A stretch of 64,000 nt of DNA, taken from assembly GCA_019261985.1 (NCBI GenBank), contig JAFAQY010000018.1, positions 85,591-149,590 on the forward strand. The letters are read 5' to 3'. Made by a program: the position numbers and the translations under genes. Below the pieces are notes generated by a model. That model made no database searches and was not told the origin of the DNA. It worked only from the letters and a program-made list of their open reading frames with translations. Below, piece by piece: positions 39,768 to 50,283 of the stretch (position 1 is the stretch's first letter; every line of letters starts with the position of its first letter). This DNA comes from Bryobacterales bacterium (GTDB taxonomy: Bacteria > Acidobacteriota > Terriglobia > Bryobacterales > Bryobacteraceae).

Positions 39768-40225
39768 GAGGATCTGTCGCAATGGCTTACGCACCGAAGC
39801 CTGTTTATGACCTGCGGTTGCGCGTGCATTCGTCCATGAACTGGACTCTGTCGATTTACCAGTTGCCCTCACCTGCTACGCCTCGCCTGAAGGAGCCGGA
39901 GCACGTTGGTACGTTGAGCGGAGCAGCGCTTCGCCTGGTGGAAATGCGCGTGTTGAAGCGCCTCATGCGAGAGCGGATTCAGCTCGGCGCCCTAAAGCCC
40001 GGAAAGATGCGCACGTGGCTCCTGGACGAGGAAGCCGCGCTGCACCTGGGCCTTCTGTTTCGCGTACTGGCGCCCATGCGGAGCGCAGATCGCGTTCGGG
40101 AGGTCGCTGAGGGCGTGGAAGCTATGGGGCGTGAAGAAGCCGGTTACTGGATGAGCATGGCGATGCATCGATCCCATCCACGGCGCGTGCTGGCGGCGCT
40201 TAGAATGCTGCTGTCATCCCGATAG
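39764..40225 (+). CDS. small conserved protein of the DUF499/DUF1156 locus
   Basis: ATGA overlap with the DUF499 gene; 153 aa. Confidence 0.65.
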   Translation: MRGSVAMAYAPKPVYDLRLRVHSSMNWTLSIYQLPSPATPRLKEPEHVGTLSGAALRLVEMRVLKRLMRERIQLGALKPGKMRTWLLDEEAALHLGLLFRVLAPMRSADRVREVAEGVEAMGREEAGYWMSMAMHRSHPRRVLAALRMLLSSR

Positions 40226-40235
40226 CGAGAATCTA

Positions 40236-43127
40236 ATGACAGAACGCCGTCTGATTGAGGATTGGCTGCCCATCGCAGCCCTCAGCGAAGAGTGTATTCG
40301 GGAACGTCGTTCAATGACGGCGTTACCGCCAACATATTATCTGCACGTGTGGTTCGCGCGCCGGCCGCTCGTAGCAAGTCGCGCAGCGATTCTCGGGAGC
40401 CTGGTGGGAGCAGGCGCTGACCGGGACAGGTTTCTTTGGACGCTCGGCATTCACGGAGATCCTGTGAAAGCACGTGTTCGAATTGCTCAAGCAACTGCCG
40501 AAGGCGAGCGCCTCGGCAAAGACGCATACGGCTATGCCCGAGCGTTTACTTACACCCCGAATGGCAGCGACCTGAAACCCGCGGAAGGCACGACCGTTCT
40601 CGATCCAACGGCCGGAGGTGGCAGCATTCCTTTCGAAGCCGCGCGCCTCACGTGCAACGCAATTTGCAGCGATCTTAATTCCGTAGCGGCATTGATACTG
40701 AAAGCGACGGCAGAGTTGCCTTCACGCCTCGGCGAGAAGTTGCTTAAGCGGTACAGGGAACTTGCGCGGCTATTCGTACAGCGTGTATGCGAACAGCTTG
40801 TGCACCTCTATCCCGAGGAACCAGATGCCTTGATCTGCGATGGTTACCTCTGGGCGCGCACGGTCAGCTGCCCATATTGCGGTGGCTTGGTGCCACTTTC
40901 TCCTAACTGGAGGCTGAACGGAGAGGGGGCGGGGGTACGGTTGGTCGCGGACGGCAAGCAGATGCGTTTTGAAATTGTCTATAAGGCCAGCGAGCACTCG
41001 CCCAGCACAATTAAAGACGGGACCGGAAAGTGCCCTTTTCCGGGCTGCGGTCGCGAAATTGACGGCGATGAGATCAAACGCCAAGCCCAAGCTGGGCGAA
41101 TGGGCCACCAGCTCTACTGTGTCGTTTATAAGAAAGAAGTCGTCATCGGAAAGACGAGATCAGGGAGGCCCAAGACGAGACCCGCTCGCGGCTTCCGAGC
41201 ACCACGACCTGAGGACGATTTAAGCAACCTAGTATCAGACCGGCTGGCTCAGAAGATGCCAGAGTGGGCGGCACGTAATATCATCCCAGATGAACGGCGC
41301 TACATCGGAGCCGCGGACCGCAGCGCGAACTACGGCGTCATTAAGCAGATAGACATGTTTTCCCCGCGCCAGCTCTATGGTCACTGCACAAGTGTCGAGG
41401 TCTTCCAGGACATGGTGGACGATTTGGCCAGGCAAGGCGGCGGCCGGCTTACAGAGCTTGACCGCGCCGCCATGGCTTATGTCGCGTTGGGCCTCGACAA
41501 AGTTCTCAACTATAACGCCATTCAAGTGCGTTGGCACGCCAACAGGGAGGTCGTGGCAGGGGTTTTCGATCGCCACGATTTCAGTTTTAAGTGGTCCTAC
41601 GCCGAAATGGCCTCGACCATTAAAGGTCTCGGCTACGATTGGGCATTGGAGCAGACCGGGAAGGCGCTTCGAGAACTGATCGAACTTCTTGGTCATGCAC
41701 CGGACGCGTCAACGAACGGTGACCTCTTTCATCCCCCTCCTCCCGAGCGAAAAGTAAATGTCCTCTGCGCATCCGCCGACGCGATTTCGCTGACCGATGC
41801 CTCGGTTGAATGCATCGTGATGGACCCCCCCTATTACGACAACGTGATGTATGCAGAGCTGTCGGACTTCTTTTACGTTTGGCTAAAGCGTACTGCCGGT
41901 CTTCTGTACCCAGAGCTGTTCACCGCACATCTGACCGATAAAGATCGGGAGGCCGTCGCGAATGTTAGCAAGTTTTCCGGACAGAAAGGCGCTAAGAAGC
42001 TCGCTCATCTCGACTATCAACAACGGATGGCACGCATTTTTGCCGAAATGAGACGGGTCCTAAAGCCGAGCGGCGTCATGACGGTAATGTTCACCCATAA
42101 GGCCAAGGACGCCTGGGATGCGCTAGCCTCCGGCTTGATCGGCGCTGGATTCACGATCACCGCCTCTTGGCCTGTGCATACCGAAGCCGAAGCAAGCCTT
42201 CACATCCGGGAGAAGTCGGCGGCGAAATCCACGATTTTCCTGGTTTGCCGGATTCGCGAAGTCGGGAACAACAAAGAGCCCGAGTTCTGGGAAGAGGTCG
42301 AGCCAAACGTCCGCGCTATTGTGCGCGGCAAAGTGCGCGAGTTCCAGGAGGCCGGACTGGGGGGCATCGATCTCTATCTCGCCTGTTTCGGACCGGCGCT
42401 TGAGATCTTCTCAAAGAGCTGGCCGTTGGTTCGCGGCACGGCGCGACAGAAGCCAAAGGGCTACCAGGACGACCTGTTCGGTCCATGGGACCCGTACGGT
42501 GTCAAACCCGAGGATGCGCTGGAGGCCGCGCGCCGTGAAGTGAAGCAGTGGCGTATGGAACAACTCGCCACCGTGAAACGCCAGCATCATCTCGATCCGC
42601 TGACGGAATGGTATGTTCTCGCCTGGGATGCATTCCGCGCTCCGAAATTTCCGGCGGACGAAGCCCTGAAGCTCGCGCGCGTGGTCGGGCTGGATTTTGA
42701 TCAGGAAATTAAGAATGTCGCCTGCGCGGTTTCGGGCGAAGATGTGACCCTCTGGGATAGCCATACCCGGGTCACCAAAAGCAAGCTGGTGACTGGGCCG
42801 CAGGCACCGATGCTTGACCGGCTACATGAAGCGGCTTATACGGTGCGGTTCCAGAATACCGAAGCCGCGCGGAACCGCCTGGAGTCGTTGCGGCTTGTGG
42901 ACGATCCGACGCTCCTCACGGCGCTGGAAGCGTTATTGAACGTCCTCCCTCCGGTCGCGCCTCGGGGCAAGAAGAAGCCCGATCCGAATCTCGAGGGCGC
43001 GGCCAGCGATTTTGAGGCTCTCGAAAAGCTGCGAAGGCTCGCATTCGCCGAAAAGATCCCCGAGCCGAAGTGGGCTGAGCAGATTGAGCTCGAGCTGACA
43101 CCTGTGGAAGACGCCGCAGACGAATAA
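40236..43127 (+). CDS. DUF1156-family DNA N6-adenine methyltransferase
   Basis: DPTAGGGSIPFEAARL (motif I), VMDPPYYDNVMYAELSDFFYVWLKR (motif IV DPPY), CPYCGG / CPFPGCGREID zinc-binding pairs. Confidence 0.9.
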   Translation: MTERRLIEDWLPIAALSEECIRERRSMTALPPTYYLHVWFARRPLVASRAAILGSLVGAGADRDRFLWTLGIHGDPVKARVRIAQATAEGERLGKDAYGYARAFTYTPNGSDLKPAEGTTVLDPTAGGGSIPFEAARLTCNAICSDLNSVAALILKATAELPSRLGEKLLKRYRELARLFVQRVCEQLVHLYPEEPDALICDGYLWARTVSCPYCGGLVPLSPNWRLNGEGAGVRLVADGKQMRFEIVYKASEHSPSTIKDGTGKCPFPGCGREIDGDEIKRQAQAGRMGHQLYCVVYKKEVVIGKTRSGRPKTRPARGFRAPRPEDDLSNLVSDRLAQKMPEWAARNIIPDERRYIGAADRSANYGVIKQIDMFSPRQLYGHCTSVEVFQDMVDDLARQGGGRLTELDRAAMAYVALGLDKVLNYNAIQVRWHANREVVAGVFDRHDFSFKWSYAEMASTIKGLGYDWALEQTGKALRELIELLGHAPDASTNGDLFHPPPPERKVNVLCASADAISLTDASVECIVMDPPYYDNVMYAELSDFFYVWLKRTAGLLYPELFTAHLTDKDREAVANVSKFSGQKGAKKLAHLDYQQRMARIFAEMRRVLKPSGVMTVMFTHKAKDAWDALASGLIGAGFTITASWPVHTEAEASLHIREKSAAKSTIFLVCRIREVGNNKEPEFWEEVEPNVRAIVRGKVREFQEAGLGGIDLYLACFGPALEIFSKSWPLVRGTARQKPKGYQDDLFGPWDPYGVKPEDALEAARREVKQWRMEQLATVKRQHHLDPLTEWYVLAWDAFRAPKFPADEALKLARVVGLDFDQEIKNVACAVSGEDVTLWDSHTRVTKSKLVTGPQAPMLDRLHEAAYTVRFQNTEAARNRLESLRLVDDPTLLTALEALLNVLPPVAPRGKKKPDPNLEGAASDFEALEKLRRLAFAEKIPEPKWAEQIELELTPVEDAADE

Positions 43128-43132
43128 GCTCA

Positions 43133-46100
43133 ATGCCGCTGCTGACCGAGACGAAGTGGAAATTTCGCTACTCGCATGAAGATGGCGATCTGGTCGAGCG
43201 CTTCTACAACCCCGCGCTGGCGTGCGCCGTCGAATATTGCCGGACGACGGGCTATTTCACAGCGGACGCTCTGGCACTCGGGGCACGTGGACTGGCCGGT
43301 CTGTTCGCAAATGAAGGGCGCATGCGCCTGGTTGTTGGCTGCACACTCAACCCCGATGAACAGGCCGCTATCTCGGAAGGCTACGATCTCCGGGCGCTCA
43401 TGGAAGAGCAGCTCGCGGCTGCCGATCTGACGCCGCCGGACGAAAAAGCCCGGGAAGGACTGGGGCTGTTGGCTTGGATGGTGGCAAATGGCTTCCTTGA
43501 CGTGAAGGTCGCCGTACCAGTCGATCCTCAGGGGCGGCCCGCGCGTGTTCCGGGGATCTATCACGCCAAATTCGGGATCATTCTGGATGCTGAAGGAAAC
43601 ACGCTCGCGTTCTCAGGCAGCATTAATGAGACGGCCGGTGGATGGGTCAATAACTGCGAGAGCTTCCATGTCCACTGCGCGTGGCTCAGCGAAACTGAGA
43701 AAGCGCACGTGGATGAGGAATTCGAGGCGTTTTCGAAGCTGTGGGAAGATCGCTCGCCGGGAGCGAAGGTGTTTGATTTCCCCGAGGCGGCGCGGAAAAA
43801 ACTGCTTGAGTTCATGCCGCGCGAAGATCGTCCTATAACGCCACCGATCTCGCGTGCGGAGCCGCCGCATGCTGCGCCGGGATTCCGTTTGACGAACGAT
43901 GAGTTCCGGAGATGCGTATGGGTATTTCTAACCACGGCGCCGGCATTGCCAAACGGTCTACGCGTCGGTGAAGTCACCAGCGCCGTCGACCCGTGGCCGC
44001 ACCAGACGCGGACTTACGTCCGCTTTATCGAGCAGTGGCCCTGCCGATTACTGATCGCGGACGAGGTTGGCCTCGGCAAGACGATCACGGCGGGGTTGAT
44101 CCTGCGCCAAGCTCTGCTTTCCGGGAAGGCCAAGCGGATTCTTCTGCTCACCCCGAAGAGCGTGCTGATTCAGTGGCAGAACGAGCTTTACGAAAAGTTC
44201 AATCTGAACGTGCCCATCTACGACGGGGCCTCGCTGCGCTGGCGTGAGGCATACGGCTGCAGTGGCCCGTTCGAAAAGTGCGTCGCGAGGGATGAGTGGC
44301 AGCGCGAACCCGTTGTCCTAGCGTCAAGCTTCTTGATGCGCCGTCGGGAGCGAACAGCGGAGATCCTCAATGCCGAGCCTTGGGATTTGGTTTTGCTCGA
44401 TGAGGCACACCATGCGCGCCGGCGCGGTGCGGGCACCGAGCAGGAAAAGGGGGCAAACGCGTTACTGGGCCTGATGCGAGGGCTCGCGCGGCAGTGTCAG
44501 AGCCTGCTGCTACTCACAGCCACTCCAATGCAGGTCCACGCCGTTGAGATATGGGACCTGATGGAGTTGCTTGGGCTGCCGCCGATATGGGGCGCGGACT
44601 CGCATACGTTTCTCAAGTACTTCAGTTGGGCCTCCGGGAATCCGTCGCCGGAAACGCTGGAGTTGCTCACAGCGTGGTTCCGCGATTGCGAGGCTTACTT
44701 CGGCGCGTTATCGGATAGTGAATTCGCAGCGGTGATGCCGGATGTTTCATCGATCAAGCGAACGAAAGTGGTGCGCGCGCTTCGGGACGCTGCGCAGGCT
44801 ACTCGCCGCGTACTCGACCCGGAATCTCGTCGCGCCCTGCTGGATGTTCTAAAGGCATGTTCTCCCCTGCGCTGGAGAATGGTCCGCAACACCCGTGAAC
44901 TGCTGCGTTCTTATAAACGCGCCAACAAGCTGGATTTGCCAATCGCCGAACGCGAAGTGAAAGACATTCCGGTTGAGATGACTCCCGCGGAGAGCGCATT
45001 GTACAGCCAGGTGGAGGATTATATTTCCGAAACTTATTCCAAAGCCACGGCCGACAGGCGGACCGCGATCGGTTTCGTGATGACGGTATACCGCCGCCGG
45101 CTGGCGAGCAGTTTCGAAGCCCTGAAGCGAACCCTGAATGGCCGCCTTCAGAGGTTAGGATTGAACGAAGAAGACGTTTCCCAGGACGAAGCTGCAGATG
45201 AAATCATGGCGCCAGAGGACGCGATGGAACTCGGCGCGTCCGCGGCTGAACTGGAAGAGCGGGATCGCATTCTCGAACTGCTGCGCGGCATCGCTAAGCT
45301 CAACACGGATACGAAGGCGCAGAAACTGCACGCGGAATTGGTCAGCGTGTTCGCGAACGACGGAGAGTCGGCCATCGTTTTCACCCAATACACGGACACG
45401 ATGGAGTACCTTCGTGAGTTCCTTGCCCGCGAGCTCCCGGATGTGCCGGTCGCGAGCTATAGCGGAGCGGGCGGGGCTTTTCGGGAAAAGTCCGGGCGCG
45501 AGGGCTCTGGCCGATGGATCACGTGCAGCAAAGAGGAGATTAAAAGGAGGTTGAAGATCGGACGAGTTCGCCTGCTCGTGTGTTCCGATGCCGCCGGCGA
45601 AGGTCTTAACCTGCAAACCGCCGGGGTACTGGCTAACTACGATCTCCCGTGGAACCCGATGAAAGTGGAGCAACGTATTGGTCGCATCGACCGGCTGGGG
45701 CAGGTCCGGCCGAAGGTTCGGATTCTGAACTTCGCGTATAAAGATACGGTCGAAGCGGACGTTTTCTTCGCGGTAGGCGAGCGCATTCAGTTATTCCAGG
45801 GAATTGTGGGACGGCTTCAGCCGATTCTATCGAGGTTGCCACGGCGATTCGAGGAGGTCACGCTTGCGAGTCGCGAGACGCGCGGAGCCGCGCGCCAGCG
45901 CTTTCTTGCGGAGATCGAAGAAGAGGTTGCGCACCCCGGCGAAGTCCCGCTCGATTTGGACGAGGTCGGCCGCGGTGACCTGGAGCCAGTGGACGCGCCG
46001 GCGCCGGCATATGATTTACCCGTCCTGGATCAAGCGATGATCCTGGACGCGAGCCGCCCGATGGATCTTGAGTGGCGTCCACTCGATGCGCGAACCTATG

Positions 46101-46444
46101 CCGCGCGGCTGCCGGGTCTGCCGGAGCCGATCCGCGTAACCACGTCGGCCGATGTGTTCGAGGAGTCCAGCGACAACCACGAGTTTTTCTCACCAGGGGG
46201 GCAGCTCTTCGGCGCGCTCGCCCGCTGCGCGGATAGCAGTTTGTCTCGAGAGCCCCAGCCCGGAATTTGTTGGCTCCTGCGGGATCAAAGCGGTAGGCCG
46301 GTGACTTTTGTCGTCAATACAGAGGCTGGCTTTTACCGTGCGGATTCGCTCACCGCGTTATTGACTGCGCTCTCGCGACCGGCACCGCCCGAGCCGTTTC
46401 CCGCCGTAGACTGGCCAGGGTACCATGCATGGATAGTGGTGTGA
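43133..46444 (+). CDS. SNF2-family helicase with N-terminal phospholipase D-like nuclease domain
   Basis: YHAKFGIILDAEGNTLAFSGSINETAGGW (PLD); DEVGLGKTITAGLILRQ, LLDEAHHARRR, NYDLPWNPMKVEQRIGRIDRLGQ. Confidence 0.92.
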   Translation: MPLLTETKWKFRYSHEDGDLVERFYNPALACAVEYCRTTGYFTADALALGARGLAGLFANEGRMRLVVGCTLNPDEQAAISEGYDLRALMEEQLAAADLTPPDEKAREGLGLLAWMVANGFLDVKVAVPVDPQGRPARVPGIYHAKFGIILDAEGNTLAFSGSINETAGGWVNNCESFHVHCAWLSETEKAHVDEEFEAFSKLWEDRSPGAKVFDFPEAARKKLLEFMPREDRPITPPISRAEPPHAAPGFRLTNDEFRRCVWVFLTTAPALPNGLRVGEVTSAVDPWPHQTRTYVRFIEQWPCRLLIADEVGLGKTITAGLILRQALLSGKAKRILLLTPKSVLIQWQNELYEKFNLNVPIYDGASLRWREAYGCSGPFEKCVARDEWQREPVVLASSFLMRRRERTAEILNAEPWDLVLLDEAHHARRRGAGTEQEKGANALLGLMRGLARQCQSLLLLTATPMQVHAVEIWDLMELLGLPPIWGADSHTFLKYFSWASGNPSPETLELLTAWFRDCEAYFGALSDSEFAAVMPDVSSIKRTKVVRALRDAAQATRRVLDPESRRALLDVLKACSPLRWRMVRNTRELLRSYKRANKLDLPIAEREVKDIPVEMTPAESALYSQVEDYISETYSKATADRRTAIGFVMTVYRRRLASSFEALKRTLNGRLQRLGLNEEDVSQDEAADEIMAPEDAMELGASAAELEERDRILELLRGIAKLNTDTKAQKLHAELVSVFANDGESAIVFTQYTDTMEYLREFLARELPDVPVASYSGAGGAFREKSGREGSGRWITCSKEEIKRRLKIGRVRLLVCSDAAGEGLNLQTAGVLANYDLPWNPMKVEQRIGRIDRLGQVRPKVRILNFAYKDTVEADVFFAVGERIQLFQGIVGRLQPILSRLPRRFEEVTLASRETRGAARQRFLAEIEEEVAHPGEVPLDLDEVGRGDLEPVDAPAPAYDLPVLDQAMILDASRPMDLEWRPLDARTYAARLPGLPEPIRVTTSADVFEESSDNHEFFSPGGQLFGALARCADSSLSREPQPGICWLLRDQSGRPVTFVVNTEAGFYRADSLTALLTALSRPAPPEPFPAVDWPGYHAWIVV

Positions 46445-46572
46445 GCAATAAAAAGCACCGGCTCTCGCCGGAGCTTCGTAATTAATTGGGGCACTGGGCT
46501 CCTGAACAAACATTGAACATTTTTCCGTCAGCCGCGTCTGATTGGAAGTCGGCGTTCTCAAAGGAGATCCCT

Positions 46573-48171
46573 ATGACCCGGGCAGTAACGACTGTTGGCG
46601 TTTTCGCTGTTCTTTCGGTGACTGCGTATGCGCAGGCGCCAACACCTCCCGCGTTTGATATTGCGGATGTTCACGTTAGCCCTCATGTAACAAATCCGTA
46701 TATGCGGGGCGGCGCTCTTCGCGGCGGCCGTTATGACGTTCGCACGGCCAGCATGCTCGATCTGATCTCGGCGGCCTACTCGGTGGATGCCGCCAAGGTG
46801 CAGGGCGGCCCGAGCTGGCTGGATACGGATCGCTTCGACATTGCGGCTAAAGCTCCCGTCAATACGCCGCCGGAGAGCGTGAAGCAGATGCTGCAAACCC
46901 TCCTGGCGGAGCGCTTCGCGCTGAAGGTCCATATGGATACGAAACCGATGCCGGTTTTCGTGCTCTCGGTTGGAAAAGGCAAGCCGAAACTCAAGGAGTG
47001 GGACGGGTCTTCCCCCAGCGGTTGTCGAGGCGAGCCTCAGACCCCCGCGCCCGGCGCCGTCCCCTACATTGTTGTCGCCTGCCACAACCAGACTATGGAA
47101 CAACTGGCGCAAGGTTTGCGCGATATGGCGGGAGGTTATGTGACGAATCCCGTCGTGGACCAGACCGGATTAAAGGGAGCCTGGGATTTTGAAATCAAAT
47201 GGACCGGACGCGGGCAACTGGCGCTGGCCGGCGCCGACGGCATCAGCATCTTCGACGCAGTGGATAAGCAACTCGGGCTGAAATTGGAGCCGCAAAGAAT
47301 TGCTACGCCGGTGATCGTCGTCGATAGCGTCAATCAAAGGCCGACGGATAATCCGCCCGGCGTGAGTGCGGCGCTGCCCCCGCGCCCGCCGGCCGAGTTT
47401 GAGGTGGCGACGATCAGGCCGAGCAGGCCCGACGCTACGAACTCAAGGGCCAGATTGGAACATGGCCGGGTGGATGCGGAAAACATGCCGCTGAAGAACA
47501 TCATTATGTTCGCCTGGGACTTGAATGCCGACGAGTTGCTCGCAGGAGCGCCGAAGTTTTTGGACTCCGCGCATTTTGACATTACAGCGCAAGCACCGGC
47601 CGGCATGGCGCTAAATGAAGTGGATGATGAAGTCCTGCGTTTAATGGTCCGCGCTCTGCTCGCTGATCGTTTTCATCTCAAAGCTCATATGGAGGAGCGG
47701 CCCGTGGACGGATACGTTCTTTCCGGGAACAAGCCCAAAATGCAGAAGGCGGATCCCTCAAATCGTACCGGTTGCAAAGAAGGTCCGGGCCCGGACGGAA
47801 AAGATCCCCGGATCGCGAATCCTGTGCTCAACAGGCTGGTCAACTGCCAGAACATGACGATGGCGCAATTCGCCGCGCAGCTTCCGAACATGGCGAACGG
47901 CTATGCCCATGTGGACGTCCTGGACGCCACTGGATTGACCGACGCATACGACTTTACTTTGAGCTTTAGCGGAATCAATCTGTTTCGAAACGGCGGCATC
48001 CCCGGCCGTCCCCCGGCCGCCGCCGACGGGAACTCTCCGTCGGATCCGAACGGCGCTGTATCCTTGCCGGACGCCATCGGCAAGCAACTTGGGCTGAAGC
48101 TCGACCTAAAGAAGCGCCCGATGCAGGTTTTGGTCATCGATCACATCGATGAAAAGCCGACCGACAACTAG
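46573..48171 (+). CDS. TIGR03435-family secreted protein with two domain copies
   Basis: FDIADVHVSPH...VDSVNQRPTDN followed by FEVATIRPSRP...VIDHIDEKPTDN. Confidence 0.8.
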   Translation: MTRAVTTVGVFAVLSVTAYAQAPTPPAFDIADVHVSPHVTNPYMRGGALRGGRYDVRTASMLDLISAAYSVDAAKVQGGPSWLDTDRFDIAAKAPVNTPPESVKQMLQTLLAERFALKVHMDTKPMPVFVLSVGKGKPKLKEWDGSSPSGCRGEPQTPAPGAVPYIVVACHNQTMEQLAQGLRDMAGGYVTNPVVDQTGLKGAWDFEIKWTGRGQLALAGADGISIFDAVDKQLGLKLEPQRIATPVIVVDSVNQRPTDNPPGVSAALPPRPPAEFEVATIRPSRPDATNSRARLEHGRVDAENMPLKNIIMFAWDLNADELLAGAPKFLDSAHFDITAQAPAGMALNEVDDEVLRLMVRALLADRFHLKAHMEERPVDGYVLSGNKPKMQKADPSNRTGCKEGPGPDGKDPRIANPVLNRLVNCQNMTMAQFAAQLPNMANGYAHVDVLDATGLTDAYDFTLSFSGINLFRNGGIPGRPPAAADGNSPSDPNGAVSLPDAIGKQLGLKLDLKKRPMQVLVIDHIDEKPTDN

Positions 48172-48362
48172 AACGGCCGCTGGGATGCTGCACGCCGTTG
48201 CAACAAACGGGCTGCTCCGGGTATCGAATTTCACAGGGCCATGTAAAAATGTTCGCGATGGAATGGCGGAGCCGGGGATAGGGTTTTAGCCAAGTAACGT
48301 GAAAAAAGGAGATTATCGGCGCGCGGCGTCTGGCGTATAAATTGCAGCTAAAAACGCCGGCA

Positions 48363-49205
48363 ATGCGGCAGACGATATTGATAATACTGAGCTTAGCCAC
48401 CACTGTTGCCCTAGCTTCGTCTTCCGAGAATCCGACCGAGATCATACGGCTGTCCATCCGTCAAACCGAGGCGAATTGGCTCGCGGCGCCGAATTACTCC
48501 TTTATACGGATCACATCAAAAAGTAAGCCCGGCCATCCTCCCGCGATAGCGACCCATCAAGTACTCATGATTGAGGGCTCCCCCTATCAAAAGCTCATCG
48601 CAGAGGACGGCCAGCCGCTGTCTCCGGCGGCGGCTAAAGAAGAGGAGCAGAAGCTTCAAAAGGAGATATACCGCCGAAGCAAGGAATCGCCTCACGAACG
48701 GGCCCAGAGAATGCGCAAATACACCGAGGAACGCGCGCGCGATCACAACCTTTTGACGGCCGTGTCCGAGGCGTTCGACTACACATTCGCGGATGGTTCA
48801 CAATCCCCGTCCGGCGGAGTGTGGGTGTTGGAGGGGCGAACAAAACCGGGTTACATCCCGCCGAACCGCGATGCCAAGGTGCTCTCCAACATGAACATGA
48901 AGATTTGGATCGATAAGGCGAGCTACCAATGGATTCGCCTGGAGGCGGAAGTAACTCAACCGGTCACCCTTTATGGCCTCGCCAAAGTGAGCCCGGGCAC
49001 GCGCTTTACGCTGGAACAGGAGCCGGTCTCTGCGACCGTTTGGTTGCCGAAACATTTCACGATGCAGGTGAACGCTACCGCGCTTGGTCTGATTCACGAG
49101 GATTTTACGGAAGACGAACTGTACAGCAAATACACTGCGGCCGCGGGATCGATAGCCAGTTCCAACGCCGGAGAAGTATTCCGTGAACCGGCCACGGCGC
49201 GATGA
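48363..49205 (+). CDS. secreted hypothetical protein
   Basis: MRQTILIILSLATTVALASSSENPTEIIRLSIRQTEANW signal peptide. Confidence 0.65.
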   Translation: MRQTILIILSLATTVALASSSENPTEIIRLSIRQTEANWLAAPNYSFIRITSKSKPGHPPAIATHQVLMIEGSPYQKLIAEDGQPLSPAAAKEEEQKLQKEIYRRSKESPHERAQRMRKYTEERARDHNLLTAVSEAFDYTFADGSQSPSGGVWVLEGRTKPGYIPPNRDAKVLSNMNMKIWIDKASYQWIRLEAEVTQPVTLYGLAKVSPGTRFTLEQEPVSATVWLPKHFTMQVNATALGLIHEDFTEDELYSKYTAAAGSIASSNAGEVFREPATAR

Positions 49206-49217
49206 GGAGGGACGTCG

Positions 49218-50054
49218 ATGGCAAAAAATCGAGCGGTATTCGGCCTGTATGAGACCGCCGAAGACGCGGGCCGCGGCATCGAGGCAATGCGCGCGGCGGG
49301 TTTTCGGGACGTGGATGTATCTGTTCTGTGCTCTCAAAACGTGGGAAACAAGGATCTGGCCGTTGAAAAATCCACGAAGGCTCCGGAAGGTTCCGCGGCT
49401 GGGGCAACGGCCGGCGTTATTCTGGGCGGCGCGATCGGATGGCTGACGGGCGCCGGAATATTGATGATTCCCGGCGCGGCGCCTTTGCTCGCAGCCGGAC
49501 CGCTGTTGGGCGTGTTAAGCGGCATGGGTGTTGGCGGGACCGTAGGCGGCCTCACTGGCGCCTTAATCGGAAGCGGCATTCCCGAGTTCGAAGCCCGCCG
49601 CTATGCCGGCCGCATTCACCAGGGTCACGTGGTTCTATCCGTGCATTGCGACAATTCCGAATGGGCCGATAAGGCGGAACAGGTACTCCGACAAAGCGGC
49701 GCGACCGACATTTCGCGCACGAGTGAAGCCGAAGCGGAATACGATATGAGCGAGCGCCCCCGGCCGAAGCGAGAGTCGGCGGCGGAACACGAAGCGGATT
49801 TTAGAAAAAACTTTGAATCGTTTCATCGTGACCTCGGCGCATTTGAAGACTTCGCGCCCTTGTACCGCCTGGGGTTCGATAGGGCGCAGGACCTGCATGA
49901 GCGCCACACGACATTCGAGAAAACCGAACCGGAGTTGAAGCAGCAACTGGCCCGCGCGTATCCGTCGCTGGACTGGGATGCGGTCTCGGCGCTGGTGCTC
50001 TACGGCTGGGAACAGGCCGGCGGCGCGATCGAACACCGGTTCGCCATCATCTAA
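49218..50054 (+). CDS. general stress protein 17M-like domain protein with glycine-rich TM region
   Basis: FGLYETAEDAGRGIEAMRAAGFRDVDVSVL; GVILGGAIGWLTGAGILMIPG. Confidence 0.65.
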   Translation: MAKNRAVFGLYETAEDAGRGIEAMRAAGFRDVDVSVLCSQNVGNKDLAVEKSTKAPEGSAAGATAGVILGGAIGWLTGAGILMIPGAAPLLAAGPLLGVLSGMGVGGTVGGLTGALIGSGIPEFEARRYAGRIHQGHVVLSVHCDNSEWADKAEQVLRQSGATDISRTSEAEAEYDMSERPRPKRESAAEHEADFRKNFESFHRDLGAFEDFAPLYRLGFDRAQDLHERHTTFEKTEPELKQQLARAYPSLDWDAVSALVLYGWEQAGGAIEHRFAII

Positions 50055-50059
50055 GCCTC

Positions 50060-50283
50060 GATCCGGCGCGTGCGCGTGGGTCGAGGGTGACTTTAATCTT
50101 GAGCAAAACGAGGTGCAGGCGCTGGGTCAGAAGCCGTGCTCCCTCACGTTGGAGATCCTCATCTTGCGACCCGACCAAGTGTCTGTCGCGCGCCGCAATT
50201 GTCGAGCATGGTCGAATTCGTCTGCGGCGTTTTTTTTGCGCCGCGGTCGTGCCAGCACTTAATACGTGCACATCCATGTACCG
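50060..50283 (-). pseudogene. DUF5615 (PIN-like) toxin, frameshifted
   Basis: MYMDVHVLSAGTTAAQ (frame 1) / AADEFDHARQLRRATD (frame 2) / LVGSQDEDLQREGARLLTQRLHLVLLKIKV (frame 3); first shift at an 8-A tract. Confidence 0.65.

Noticed and set aside
46445-46480. Hairpin AGCACCGGCTCTCGCCGGAGCT as terminator of the defence operon
   Set aside because: The T-run is on the minus-strand side only; on the plus strand no U-tract follows, so orientation does not fit
50226-50240. gcggcgTTTTTTTTgcgccgc as a rho-independent terminator
   Set aside because: The T-tract is the loop, not the 3' tail; better explained as a frameshift-prone tract in the DUF5615 relic
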